This document shows, piece by piece, positions 24,701 to 36,700 of a stretch of 64,000 nt of DNA (the stretch's first letter is position 1; the number at the start of each line of letters is the position of its first letter). The notes under the pieces were generated by a model. That model saw only the letters and a list, made by a program, of their open reading frames with translations. It searched no databases and was not told where the DNA came from. A program made the position numbers and the translations under genes. The stretch is from assembly GCA_017311185.1 (NCBI GenBank), contig JAESUZ010000968.1, forward strand, positions 496,001 to 560,000. The letters run 5' to 3'. The DNA comes from Proteles cristata cristata. Taxonomy: Eukaryota > Chordata > Mammalia > Carnivora > Hyaenidae.

Positions 24701-27700
24701 TATCTGGGCCCTGAGCAAGGCCTCCTGTGCTACGGGGCTCAGGGAACTTCCCCATTTGCACTATGAGGCCTGGAGGCTGTCCCCCCACTTCCTGCCAGGC
24801 TCAGTATCCAGCAGAGAAGGATTCATCCTTCTCTACTCCAGAGGCTGAGGCGTTTGTGAAATAGTGACGGGGGCAGGAGGCAAGCAGATGCTGCCAAACC
24901 CACATTACCTGTGTTTCTAGTCCTTTCCAGGGGCAGCCAGTGGGGGGCCATGGGGAAGCAGCCCCCACTAGCATCTTCCTTTCAGCCAAGAAACCCTGGG
25001 CCCCAGGCCTGGCGGGAAGCTCAGGTCTGAAGCCAGCACTTGCCGGGGCTGGGGAGCCACGTAACGTCAAGGCAGAGCCTGATGTCCAAGACCATGCATG
25101 TGGGTTCTCTCTCTGAGGCACTGGCAGCAGGAATGGGGAAGCTCGTGGGACCGAGGGCCTGGGAAGACAGGATTGTGGGGAGGGGATCCTGACAAAAGGG
25201 ACCTCTCAACTGTGAACTGGGTTCTTGGGAGATCAACGGGCTTCACTGCTGAGCCTGACAGCCACAGTAATCAACCCCTTACCTGATGCTCTGTGCTAAG
25301 AGGCTGACATACAGTAGCTCATCTGGCCTTCGCGGTCAATCCCGTGAAGTCAATGTTATCCCCAATTCACAGATGAGGAAAACTGAGGCTCAGAGAGATC
25401 AGATGGTTTTTACCAAGGCTGCCAGATAATAAGCAGTGGAGCCCGCTGGTTAGGGCCCTCTGGCTCTTGGTGTAGAGCACCTACGTGTATTAATCCAAAA
25501 ATAGAGCACTAAGCACCTGCCATGCCAAGCCTCAAACTACAGTCACCCCAAATCTTGGACTCCCTTGAATGGACCTGTTTTGCAGAATCTGGCCAAACCC
25601 TACGGCTCCTTATAGGCAGAGAGCAATCTTGTCCTTTACTCCATCCCATGTGGAGATGGCCCCTTCGCTTCCTGTTTAGAGAAGACCTCTAGGTGGGGCC
25701 CTGGAAGGGGGGCCCCCAAGGCTCTCTTCCACCGAGACCCCATGAGGCAGGAGCCACACAGTGGCCTCAGCGGCAGCCCCAAGACCCACAACTCCTAGCC
25801 ATACCTGGGTCCCCTGCTCACCTGCATCTTGGTTTCTGGGACTGTCCTCAGAGCCTGGCCCATGCAAGGGCACAGGGAGGGCTGTTCTGTTATTTTGATA
25901 AGAACGATTTACATAAAGATGAAAGAATTAAAAAGAAAAATTAAGGGGCACCTGGGTGACTGTTGAGCACTGGCTCTTGGTTTCAGCTCAGGTTACGATC
26001 TCATGGGTCGTGGGTTTGAGCCCCACATCAGACTCTGTGCTGGCAGCACGGAGCCTGCTTGCGTTTCTCAATATCTCCTTCTCTATCTGCCCCTGCTCAC
26101 ACTCTCTCTCTCAGAATAAACTTTTAAAAATATTTTTAAAAAATTAAAAACCACACAGGGTCCCGGGAGAGAGAAGAAGGGTTCCAGGTAGACCCTGGTG
26201 ACCTGGGAGCACATGGCCCCACCCCTGAGTAAGACAAGGCTGTTGGCGGAGTCCTCCGCAGTTGGCGCACAGCATGGAGTAACTAACATCACCTCACAGA
26301 CTGTGTCCTGCTCGTTCCCTGGGCCCGGGCAGAGCTCCTGGGGGGCCTGGGTCCTGATCAAGGACAATCCTACACAGTAAGGAGTGTCTGCAGGGGTCTG
26401 GGGACCCCATCCACCCCCCACAGTGGCTCTCCCACTCCTCCGATGAGGCAGGCACCTCTGGAAGGAAGGACTGCTCTGAAAAGCAGTCGGAGGCGGAGGA
26501 AGCCTCAAACTGGAACACAGCCCGGGACCCCATCCCAACACCACCGAAGGAGCCGTGGGGTCCATGAAGGAGGAGTCGTTATTGAAATGGCAGCTACCAG
26601 TCCACCAGTTAGGAGGTGCCGATGGAGCACCCCCTCAACGGGCTGGATGGTAGAGAATCCCAAGCAGGCTCCGTGCTGCAGTGCAGAGCCCGACGCGGGG
26701 CTTGAACTCACAGAACCACAAAAGTCGGAGGCCTACACAGCTGAGCCACCCAGGCGCCCTCTATGTTACATTTCCATCCAAAGTCACCCAGGCAGGAGTC
26801 AGGCCCAGCTGGTCTGGCTCAGAGCCCTCCTCTGGACGGCTGCCCCATAAAGCTCGCGTGTGTGGCACATGCCCTTCCCATATCCATTTCTAGAACGAAG
26901 CCCTGTGTCCAGCGGCTCCATGAGGTCTACTCACTGACCCCAGCGGCTGTGACGCAGGTGGGCACCTGTGCCCACCTGGCCTCTTCGCTTAGAATGCAGA
27001 GGAGGGTCCCAGGTCAAGGGGAACCCAGCGTGGCCCTTCTCAGGCAGAAGCTGCCCCCAACAGCTGCCTCCCCAGCTGTCGAGGCCCCGGCAGGCCCTCA
27101 GGTAATCTTTCTTCCCCATCCCGCCCCTTCTAGGGTCATAGGTGCAGAGACCAGCTGTTCTCGCAGCTGCTAAAATCCAGGTCCCAAGCCTGTGGCTGCC
27201 GCGAGTGGGGGTTCCGCTTCATTTTTCCTCTTTGGCGCCCTCAGCTGCCCCAGCCTCATGGGGACAGACCCTCCTCAAAGTCCCCCCTCACACCGGGAAG
27301 CCTCCAGTCCCAGAGCCATCAGACCTGGCTGGGTCCCCCCCAACCCCCCCACCATGACAACCCCCATCACCCTCCCCAGGCCCTGAGAGGCAGGTTTCCG
27401 GAGGGCCCCCCTCCCTTGAAGCCTCTCCACAGAGCAGCCTGGCCCAGCAAGCCCCCCGAAAGCAAAGGACTTAAACTTCATTTGAGCATCAGTCCTTGCC
27501 CCAGACTCCAGACACCAGGGAATTTATGACCGGTTTCAAGTTCAAAGGAGGACCTTGAAGAATAGGGCTCAGGGGCCTGGGGTGGGGTGGCGGCAGCTGG
27601 CAGCCTGCTGCAGGGGAGGTGGGGGCTGCAGGGGGGGTGCCTGGGCAAGAGCTTGCCCGCCCCTCCTCCCGCAGGGACCTGGGGCCCACTCTGCCTCGGG

Positions 27701-30700
27701 AAGGGGGGACAGGCCCCTCCCCTACAAGCTGAATCTCAGTTCCCAGGGACCCTGTTCTCAGCGCCAAGGGTCAGATGCTAGGGACCTGGCACGGCCAATG
27801 GGGGCCCACACAGGGGTGTCGTACAAAGAGTAAGAGAACCGCAGCTATAGCTCAGCGGACCACCTCCCTGACTGGAAGGAACTGGATCCCTGGGGGCCTG
27901 GGGCTGGGAGAGAGGCTCACTGTGAATGGCGGTGTGGGGGGTGGGGTGGGCAGGAAGCACCTCCCAGAACCTCTGCCCTGACAATCACACAGATTGCTCC
28001 CCACCTCCTCAGAGAAGCCTTCCCTGACTGCCTCTCCTAAAAGCCTGTCCCCCTACATCGCCCTCTAGCCCCCTTCTCCTTCCAGAGATTCAGCCCGTAT
28101 TTCACCGTGTATACCTGCCTCCTGGACTTAAACAGAAGCTCAGGAGGGCTACGTTTCTACCTGAGGACCCAGGCCGGCAGGCCCTCGGTGCAAGCTTTGG
28201 TCTCCCCAGCGACCGGCCTCCCCACCATCGCTCTCCTCTCCCCCTCATCACTGCCTCTCCGTGTGCACCATGAACACCCCCTAACCCACAAAATAACAGC
28301 TTCCTCCGCTCAACCTCCCTCCTGCGGTCACCCACTGTCCTTCCCAGCAGACAAGCCCTTCTCCTTCTATGTAAGTGTTTGTATGACACAGATCATTCAC
28401 ACCCGCTGCAGAAAATTAGAAAGCAGGCTTACTGATTTTTTTTTTAAACTTGAAAGCACCTTACAAACATAATTACACCTAACATCTTGGGGCACGTTCT
28501 TTCAGACTTTCTCCTGTGCACGTACGTGCGCACAGAGACTGCGTAATAGGACACCAAGCACAAGCAGGACCGTATTTAGACGCTGCCTGGTCCTCTGCTC
28601 TTCCTGCAGTGGGTATTTTTCCATCCTGCTGTGTCTAGAAGGAAGCGGCTCCGTCCCCGTCCCTCTGACCCTCAGCTCCTGACCCCTCCCCGTGGTGGAA
28701 ACTGCTCGTGGAGGTCTCCGTGGCCTCCTTGCTGCAACTGCATCAGGCTCTTCCGAGTTCTTGAGGTGCCCCACAGGGCTGCCTCTCATGGTCCCACTGC
28801 CCCTGTGACAGCACTCCTTTCTGCCTCCGCTGCCTCTGCCCACCCCTGTGGTCCTCTGTCCACCTGTGTTCCAGCCGTGGGGGTGCTGGTAAAGGCTGTA
28901 GAAACAGCTCTCCACAGGGCACCTGGGGGGCTCAGTCGGTTAAGCATCCGACTGGCTCAGGTCATGATCTCAGGGTTTGTGGGTTTGAGCCCCGGGTCGG
29001 GCTCTGTGCTGACAGTTTGGAGCCTGGAGTCTGCTTCGGATTCTGTGTCTCCCTCTCTCTCTGCCCTTCTCTTGCCTGTGCTCTATCATTCTCCCTCCCA
29101 AAAATAACATTAAAAGAAATTTTTTTAACAAAAAACAAAACCAAAAATAATTAGCTGTTCAGGAGAACAGTAATCCCCATTTGTAGTTTTGCCAATTTCC
29201 GTAAGGTAAATTCTGCCGCCGTGGTCAATTTCAAGCTACCAGCATGTTGTCATTGAACACAGAGTTGGAAAAAGATTATATGGTGTTTCTGCCATAGAGC
29301 AATAACCTTAAAAAGGCAGATACTGGGGCGTCTGGGTGGCTCAGTCGGTTAAGTGTCTGACTTCAGCTCAGGTCATGATCTCACGAGCAGATCAGATCTG
29401 AGCTGATGGCTCAGAGCCTGGAGCCTGTTTCAGATTCTATGTCTCCCTCTCTCTCTCTGCCCCTCCCCAGCTCATGCTCTGTCTCTCTCTGTCTCAAAAA
29501 TAAACAAACATTAAAAAATTTTAAAGGGGCGCCTGGGTGGCTTAGTTGGTTAAGCGTCCGACTTTCGCTTAGGTCATGATCTCGCGGTTCGTGGGTTCGA
29601 GCCCCGCGTCGGGCTCTGTGCTGACTGCCAGCTCGGAGCCTGGAGCCTGTTTCAGTCTGTGACTCTCTCTCTCTCTGACCCTCCCTGCTCACTGTCTCTC
29701 TCTCTCTCCTAGAAATAAATAAAACATTAAAAAAAAAAAAATTTTAAAACAAAAACGCAGATACTGTAAAATTGTACTAGTAGTAAAACAGTAATATTTT
29801 ACCAGTAATAAAAGGGTGATATAAACACTACAGCAAGTACTAGTAGAAATCATGAGATTTGAGTATTTATTACCTACGTTTTTGGTAGAACTTTTTAAGT
29901 TGTAAGTTCACACAACCTAACTTATTTATTTACTTACTTTTTTTTAATTAAAAATATTTTTTTTTTTTTTGAGAGAGAGAGACACACAGAGCACCAGCAG
30001 GGGAGGGGCAGAGAGAAAGGGAGACACAGAATTCAAAGCAGCTCCAGGCTCTGAACTATCAGCACAGAGCCTGACGCAGGGCTCTAACCCACAGACTGTG
30101 AGATCGACCTGAGCTGAAGTTGGACGCTCAGCTGATTGAGTCCCCCAGGCGCCCCCACAATCTAATTTTCTAAAGTAAAGGCTGTGTTTAACAGCTGGCT
30201 TGTAAAATTCCTGACGATGTCACCACTGGTTCTTGTGAGGCAGTGTGAGGCTGTCCCAGCCTGTACCCTGTACAAGTGGCCAGTCTAAAAAAACCTATCA
30301 AAATGATCTATAGACGCCCTGAATGACGCGCAGGACAGAAGGCAGACAAGCACCACGTCTCTGACCCATCTCCGCTGCAGGGAGGAGGAGGGGAGGGGCG
30401 AGACGCAGGAGGAATGTCCCCCTTCGTGGTCAGTACCCAGGGAGCCCTGATCTACACTGTGTCCCCCCCACAATCTAACCCACGCCTGCACCTTTAGCTA
30501 CTGCTTACATGCTGCCACGTCCCTGCCTTTTTTTAAAGACACGAAAACATTCTCCTTGTAAAAGATCCAAAGACACAGGAAGACACAGCAGAAATTGGGC
30601 CCCAATTGCGCTCTCCAGTTCAGATCCCTTCCCTGGCTGCCAGACTGCCCTTCCAGCAGCTGCCTCCTCTCCGAACGTTGTGAGCCACGGTGCTCCCCTC

Positions 30701-33700
30701 TCCAAGAGCTCCTCCTCTGTACCCCTCATCTCTGGAGTACACGCCCCCTACGCTCATTTCCTCAGACCCCAGATCTTCATTGCTCTTTCCCCTACTGTTG
30801 CTCCCAATCCAATGACTCACCAGATCTAGCCATTCCACGGAAGAAATAACACCTCCCTCTAGGGTCTCAGAAGCCCTGTGAGACTCCACACAACTTGCCA
30901 CAGATACTTCCAGAAGGGTCTCTCCCAGCCTCTGGCACCCCCTGCCCTGCTTCACCCCCTCCAAAGCCACCCAGGAGCCCCCCCTAAACATAAGCCCATT
31001 CACGTCCTCGCCTCCCACCCGGGTCACTTCTACGCTAGGCAGAGAATACCTTCCAGGTGAACCTTGGACTTGCATAATGCGCCTGTGTTAATTTGGTTAA
31101 AACATCATAAAAATTAAATACAATACTTTTCATGAGAATAAATTAAATAGGGGGCGCCTGGGTGGCTCAGTCGGTTGAGTGTCCAACTTCGGCTCAGCTC
31201 ATGATCTCACGGTTCGTGGGTTCGAGCCCTGCATCGGGCTCTGTGCTGACAGCTCTGAGCCTGGAGCCTGCCTCGGATTCTGTGTCTCCCTCTTTCTCTG
31301 CCCCTCCCCTGCTCATGCTGTCTCTCTCTCAAAAAAAAAAAAAAAAAAAATTAAATAGGGAATGTAATCTTTGGTCCATTTCCCAAAGAAATAATTTAAA
31401 AGAAGAAACTGACATGCTGACTTGTCATCCACAAAACAAACAATAACAAAAAAATCCCAGGGGGCGCCCGGCTGGCTCGGTCGGTAGAGTGTGTGACTCT
31501 TGATCTTGGGGTTTTGAGTTCAAGCCCCACGCTGGGTGCAGAGATTACTTAAAAATAAAAAAGTCTTAAACGACAGCAAGACCCTGAATCCAAATGCCTC
31601 CAAATAGGAAATCAGTTATATAAATTATGGTCAAGTCTTTCAGATTCTTTTTAAAAACTATTTTGTTCAATGTTTATTTATTTTTGAGAGACAAAAAGAC
31701 AGAGTGTGACCGGGGGAGGGGCAGAGAGAGGGGGAGACACAGAATCCGAAGCAGCCTCTAGGCTCTGAGCTGTCAGCCCAGAGCCTGATGCAGGGCTCGA
31801 ACTCATGAACTGTGAGATCATGACCTGAGCTGGTCAGACGCTCAACCAAGAATCTTTCAGATTCTTAAGCAACTTTAACAATACTTCCTCCGGGTTATAC
31901 AGGAAGGTGTTTCTGATGTGATACTTAGTCAGAAAGGAGGGCTCAAGAGTGTCTATCCTCACATAGAGCCCCTAGACACGGGTGACTGGATGTGGGCGGG
32001 TGGGAGGAATGCGGTAAAAAGGTATCAATTTTATAAAAACACAAGAGGGACATGCAGGGCCTCACGGAGATGGTCTGTCAGGAACTGAGGTGTGTAATGA
32101 AGTCTGCCCTCTGTCCCTGAGGGCCAGAGGGAAAAAAGCATGCCTATGTAGATCCACCCCCTCAAGGAAGCAAGCAGCAACCTAAATGTTCTACAGAACA
32201 CGGTTCCACAAGGGATAATACGTGTTATGAACATCAACACTGACCCTACAGATTCAAAGAAGTTGACAAATTACAGCTTAAATAAAGTTAAGGTTACTTT
32301 GCTGCAGGACTTGTCAGAGCCTTTAACGTGCTAACGAGCACCAGGACTGCTTAGGAGGCGCTATAAAAAATGTAACGTGATTTGTCATCCACAACCAGGC
32401 ACCTTGAAGAGAAAGGAGGTGCTATTAATATAGTGTCGTGCCACGACCACAGACACAACCTAGGGCTGCCCCAGACAGAATGGTCATGCCGGCGTTCGCC
32501 TCTCGTCACCTAAAGAAACCCTGCCTGTCCATCACAGCAGCTCGAACACTCCTCGCTGGCAAGGCCACTGTACAGGAGGCCATTTTCCTGGTTTGCACCA
32601 GGCCGCCTCCCAGACTACTAGGGCACGCATCTCAGTCCCACACTGAACCCCCTCTCCATCCTCAGAGCCTGGGGACCAGCCTGAAAAGCAGACTGGCCAC
32701 AAACCTGCCCTCCCCTCCCCAGTGGCCCCAAAGCAACATAACATAAATGCACCACTACACCCAAAGCAGCCTTGTGCCCTAATGAGCCCTCTCCTGTCCC
32801 CAGCAGATGCTCAAGGCGGTGGTTAAGAAGGAAGGGACAGGGTCCCCATCACATTGCTCAAGAGTACAGGCTTTCCCATAGCGCAGCCCCCACCCAGTCC
32901 ACTCCCCAGTCAGTCCTTCTGACAGCACCAGCTGATACGACCTCGACCTCCATGGAGGACGGACTCCCCCCGCCCCTGCCCCAGCCCACCCCCTGAGGCC
33001 ACAACAGGCTCAGCATGCACCTGCAACCCTGCCTCCCACCATCTAACCCTGAAGGAGCCCCCCATCAGCCCACTCCAGGGCGTGCCCCGTCCCTGACTGC
33101 TCACTGTCCTTCCTGAGCCAGACTGAACTCCGAGTTCCCCTTCTGTTCCCCCTACTCCCGAACCCAGGACGAAGCCCTCGCCCAGCAGACTAAGGCGGAG
33201 ACCCAGGGGGAGAGAAACGTGGGAGGCTTACCGTGGAAAGAGCAGAGCCAGCTCCCCATGGAGAACGGCAGAGAGGCACGGGCAGATGGCCCCTGCGCCC
33301 CCACCCCCACCCCCGGATCAATATTGGGCGACGTCAGGAGCATTAGGAGGCTGCCCCACCCCCCGCCCGCTCTGCAGCCCAGCCACAGAAGAGCTCGCTT
33401 GGCTTTCCCCATCCTGATGCCATCAAAAAGTTTAGGATGTGGTTAGGGGAGGAGGGCTGGAGAAGTTGACCTTGAAGGGAGCTGCGTTGCCTGGGGCAGG
33501 ATCAATGGCTGGGGTGGTGAGGTCTGTCCTGGTTCTGCCCAGGTTTGCAAGGCATCTGGGCCAAGTCACTGAAAACGGGTGGGCCGGCATCAAGGTGAAA
33601 GACATAGCCCTCCGGGTGGGGTAGGGTGGGGCCTCAGGCATGTGGGGCCAGCTCCACTGTCTCCAGCGCCTGGGGATGGAAGGCATCGGGCCCCAGCTCC

Positions 33701-36700
33701 ATAAGCCAGAGAGCTCTGGGACCAGTCCTGTGTGGGCCCTTTCAGGGCATCAAAATACGGGAGGCAGACCCTCTGGGCCCCACGTGGCCTGCGCCCTGCA
33801 GGGGTGGGGGGTGGGGGGTGGGGGGAGGAGGGATGGGGGCTCCCATGCACGCTCATCCTTGACTGGAAAGGCCATAGGCACAGTGGGGGACAGTTGTGAC
33901 CAACCCAATGAGAACAGATCACCCCTACCACTTGCCACCTGCCCAGGACAGGAGCCGGGCATGTGGAGCTGGGACTGAACTGAGGGCCCCGGCCACGCCT
34001 TCCCTGCAGCGGGGCGGCAGGTACCGGCAGCCTGAGCCAGCTTCAGTCCCAGCCCTGAGTCTCCATCCCAGCACCACCACTCGCTGGCCCTGTTATTCTG
34101 GACAACTCAGAGGACAGCTGTGGCCTCAGCTTTCCCTATCTTTAAAATGAGAAGATGAGTTACCCAGTGGGTCGTCAATGAGAAGAAACATGGTCAGACG
34201 CCTGCCTGTGGAGTAGAAGTTGTCCAAGGCCGAGCCTCCTAAAATGAGATGCCCCTGGGGCCAGACTGCAGTGCAGGGGATGGGAGAGGCCCCTGGGGGA
34301 CCTGCAGGGGAGAGGCAGGGCCAGAGGGGTGTGGCAGTGATCTACGACCCCGGTCCCTTGGCCCAGCAGTCCTGAGTCCTCCCCATGTCACCGAGGCCAA
34401 TCTTGCTGGCCTGGCCTGCTCACACCTGTGTCCCAAAAACAGACCCCAGTAAGGGGCCGAGGGCTCCAGTCTGTCTCTGTCTCCCACTGCTGCGGGGCCT
34501 GGACCCCCTTCTCCTCCCTCAGGCCCAGGACAGACTGCACAGCCCCAGGCGGCCCTGGTCCCAGCTCCCAGCTCTGCCCCGACCCACTCCCAATATGCCC
34601 CCCTCACCCACTCAAGGGGCTCTCCAGTCCCCCGGGGCATCTGAAGACTCAGGGCCTTTGCAGATGCTATTCCCTCTGCCTGGATGCTCTTCCTGTAACC
34701 TCAGCTGGGCTGGTTCCGGCTTGTGGCTCAGATCTTTGTACCAATGTCGCCTGCTGAGCAAGACCCTTGGGGCATCCTGACCCAGAGCAGCCTCCAGGCG
34801 GCTCTGTCCTGCTTCTGCCCGCTGGGGGGTCCAGCCCAGACCGCCCTCCCCACACCTGCTGCTCTGACCCCCTCTGGGCCACCCCCTGGGAAGACAGGCC
34901 CCCTCCAATGGGCCCCTTGTTCCTGCCACTTCCTGTGTGTCACAGCTCTGGGGGCTGACACAGCTTCCCCCCTCCCCAATCTCCACGGGGGGCGGGGAGG
35001 GGGGCGGGGGGTAGGGGCATCAGTCCAGGCCCGGCCCTGGGCCAGACCCTCTGCCCAGAGGCTGAGCTCATGCTTTGGGAGACAGCCATTGCCCCGATTC
35101 CCAGAGCAGAGCCCAGTCCCCCCTCAGCCGCCCCCCCACCAGGCTCCACCTCCACCAGCCTCACCTCAGAGGCCCCAGTGCCCCTCACACAGGGTCCCAG
35201 CCTCCTGCAGGGGTGGGCAGGTGGCCAGTGCCACGTGGGAGGTGAGGGAGCCTGAGGAGCCGGCGGGGGGAAGAGGGGGGACACTGTCCTCCTCCTGGTG
35301 CTTCCACCTGCCCCTCCCCCTCTGGGCCAACTGCTCCCTCCTCGAGCCTGGACATGTTGCTCCAACCTGCAAAGGCAGCAAAGGCAGCGGGTGCCAGGGA
35401 CAGAGGGACGGGAACACCAAGCCCAGCTGTAGATCAGTGCCGGGCATGGCGGGGGGGTGGGCAGGGCAGCTCTGTAATCAATCAGGCATTCACTGAGCGG
35501 CTCCTCCTCTCCCCAGAACAGCCCTGCGGGGGAGGGGGGGGGAGGGGGGCAGGCAGAGTAAGGCCTCCCAGGCCCTACCCTCAGGGCTTCCCAGACCACC
35601 CTGCAGGGTGACCAGGAAGCAGGCCGGTATGCCACATGGTGTGGCCCATTCCCATGTCCCCTGGGGGACTACACAGCCACTCGAGATAACAGCGCAGAGG
35701 CCGCATGGCCCAGGGAAGGCAGAAGGTATGGAAAAGGGAGACGCGGATTGGGGCGCAGCCCATGATTTCACCACTTAAAACAGCATGTGCACTAGGAAAA
35801 AAGACTGGAAGGAAATCTGCGACGGTGGTGGCTGTGATTACATTGACTAGAAGGGAGACGGGTGCTGGTCGCTTCCAAATTTTTCGGTGATGAGACGGTG
35901 GATGGGGAAAGGGAAAGAAAGGAGTCTTCAATGAGTTTCATAGCTTGCAGGCACTTCACGCTCACTAACTCTTTGGGTCCCACCAGAGAGATGTTATTCT
36001 CCCATTTGGGGCTCAGAAAGGTTAAGTAACTCTTCCAGGGTCACACAGCAGGGGCAGTTAGAAGGGGCATGAAGCTGGATCAGAACGGGAATTCAGGCCC
36101 CTGTTGGTGAGGGAGGGAGGAATGAGGGGGAAAAACCCAGAAGGTGCTACGGGGCTCTCTCCAGTAGACGAGAGAACGAGGCCTGGCCGCCGACCTTCTC
36201 CAGAAAGGGGGCTAGCTACACAACCCCACTCCCTCACGCCCCTACTGCCCAAGCTCAGCCCCCATAGTGCCTTCTTTGCCCCTTCTGTTCCTCCACTGAC
36301 AGCTGGTCTTCCTCCTTCTCTTCTGCAAGTATCCATTCCCCCCATCCTGAAGGCTGAGCTCATTCCACCTCCTCCAGGAAGTCTTCCCTGATGACCCACT
36401 CTTGGTGGTCAGCCCCTGACCTCCCCCAGCCCTGGCAGCAAGCACAGGCATCCTCTCTCGGGCGGCCACATATGCCTCCCTCACCGGTCTCCACGCCTGG
36501 CTCAGAACCCAGCTGAGGGATGTGAGTTGCCTGGCCATTCCTCTGCTACATCCCTCAATGGCTCTTGTCACTCTGAAACAAATCCGACCTCCTGCCACCA
36601 CCCCCCCCCCTCAATCTGCCTCTGCCCCCCTCCCTGACCTCATGTCACACTCCTCTCCACCCAGGCCTGGCTTCCTTCCTTCTCTAACAAATCAAGTCCA

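Noticed and set aside
29527..29610. tRNA gene-like A and B boxes (also at many other sites)
   Set aside because: They belong to tRNA-derived SINE heads and continue into the SINE body and tail; none is a free-standing tRNA gene.
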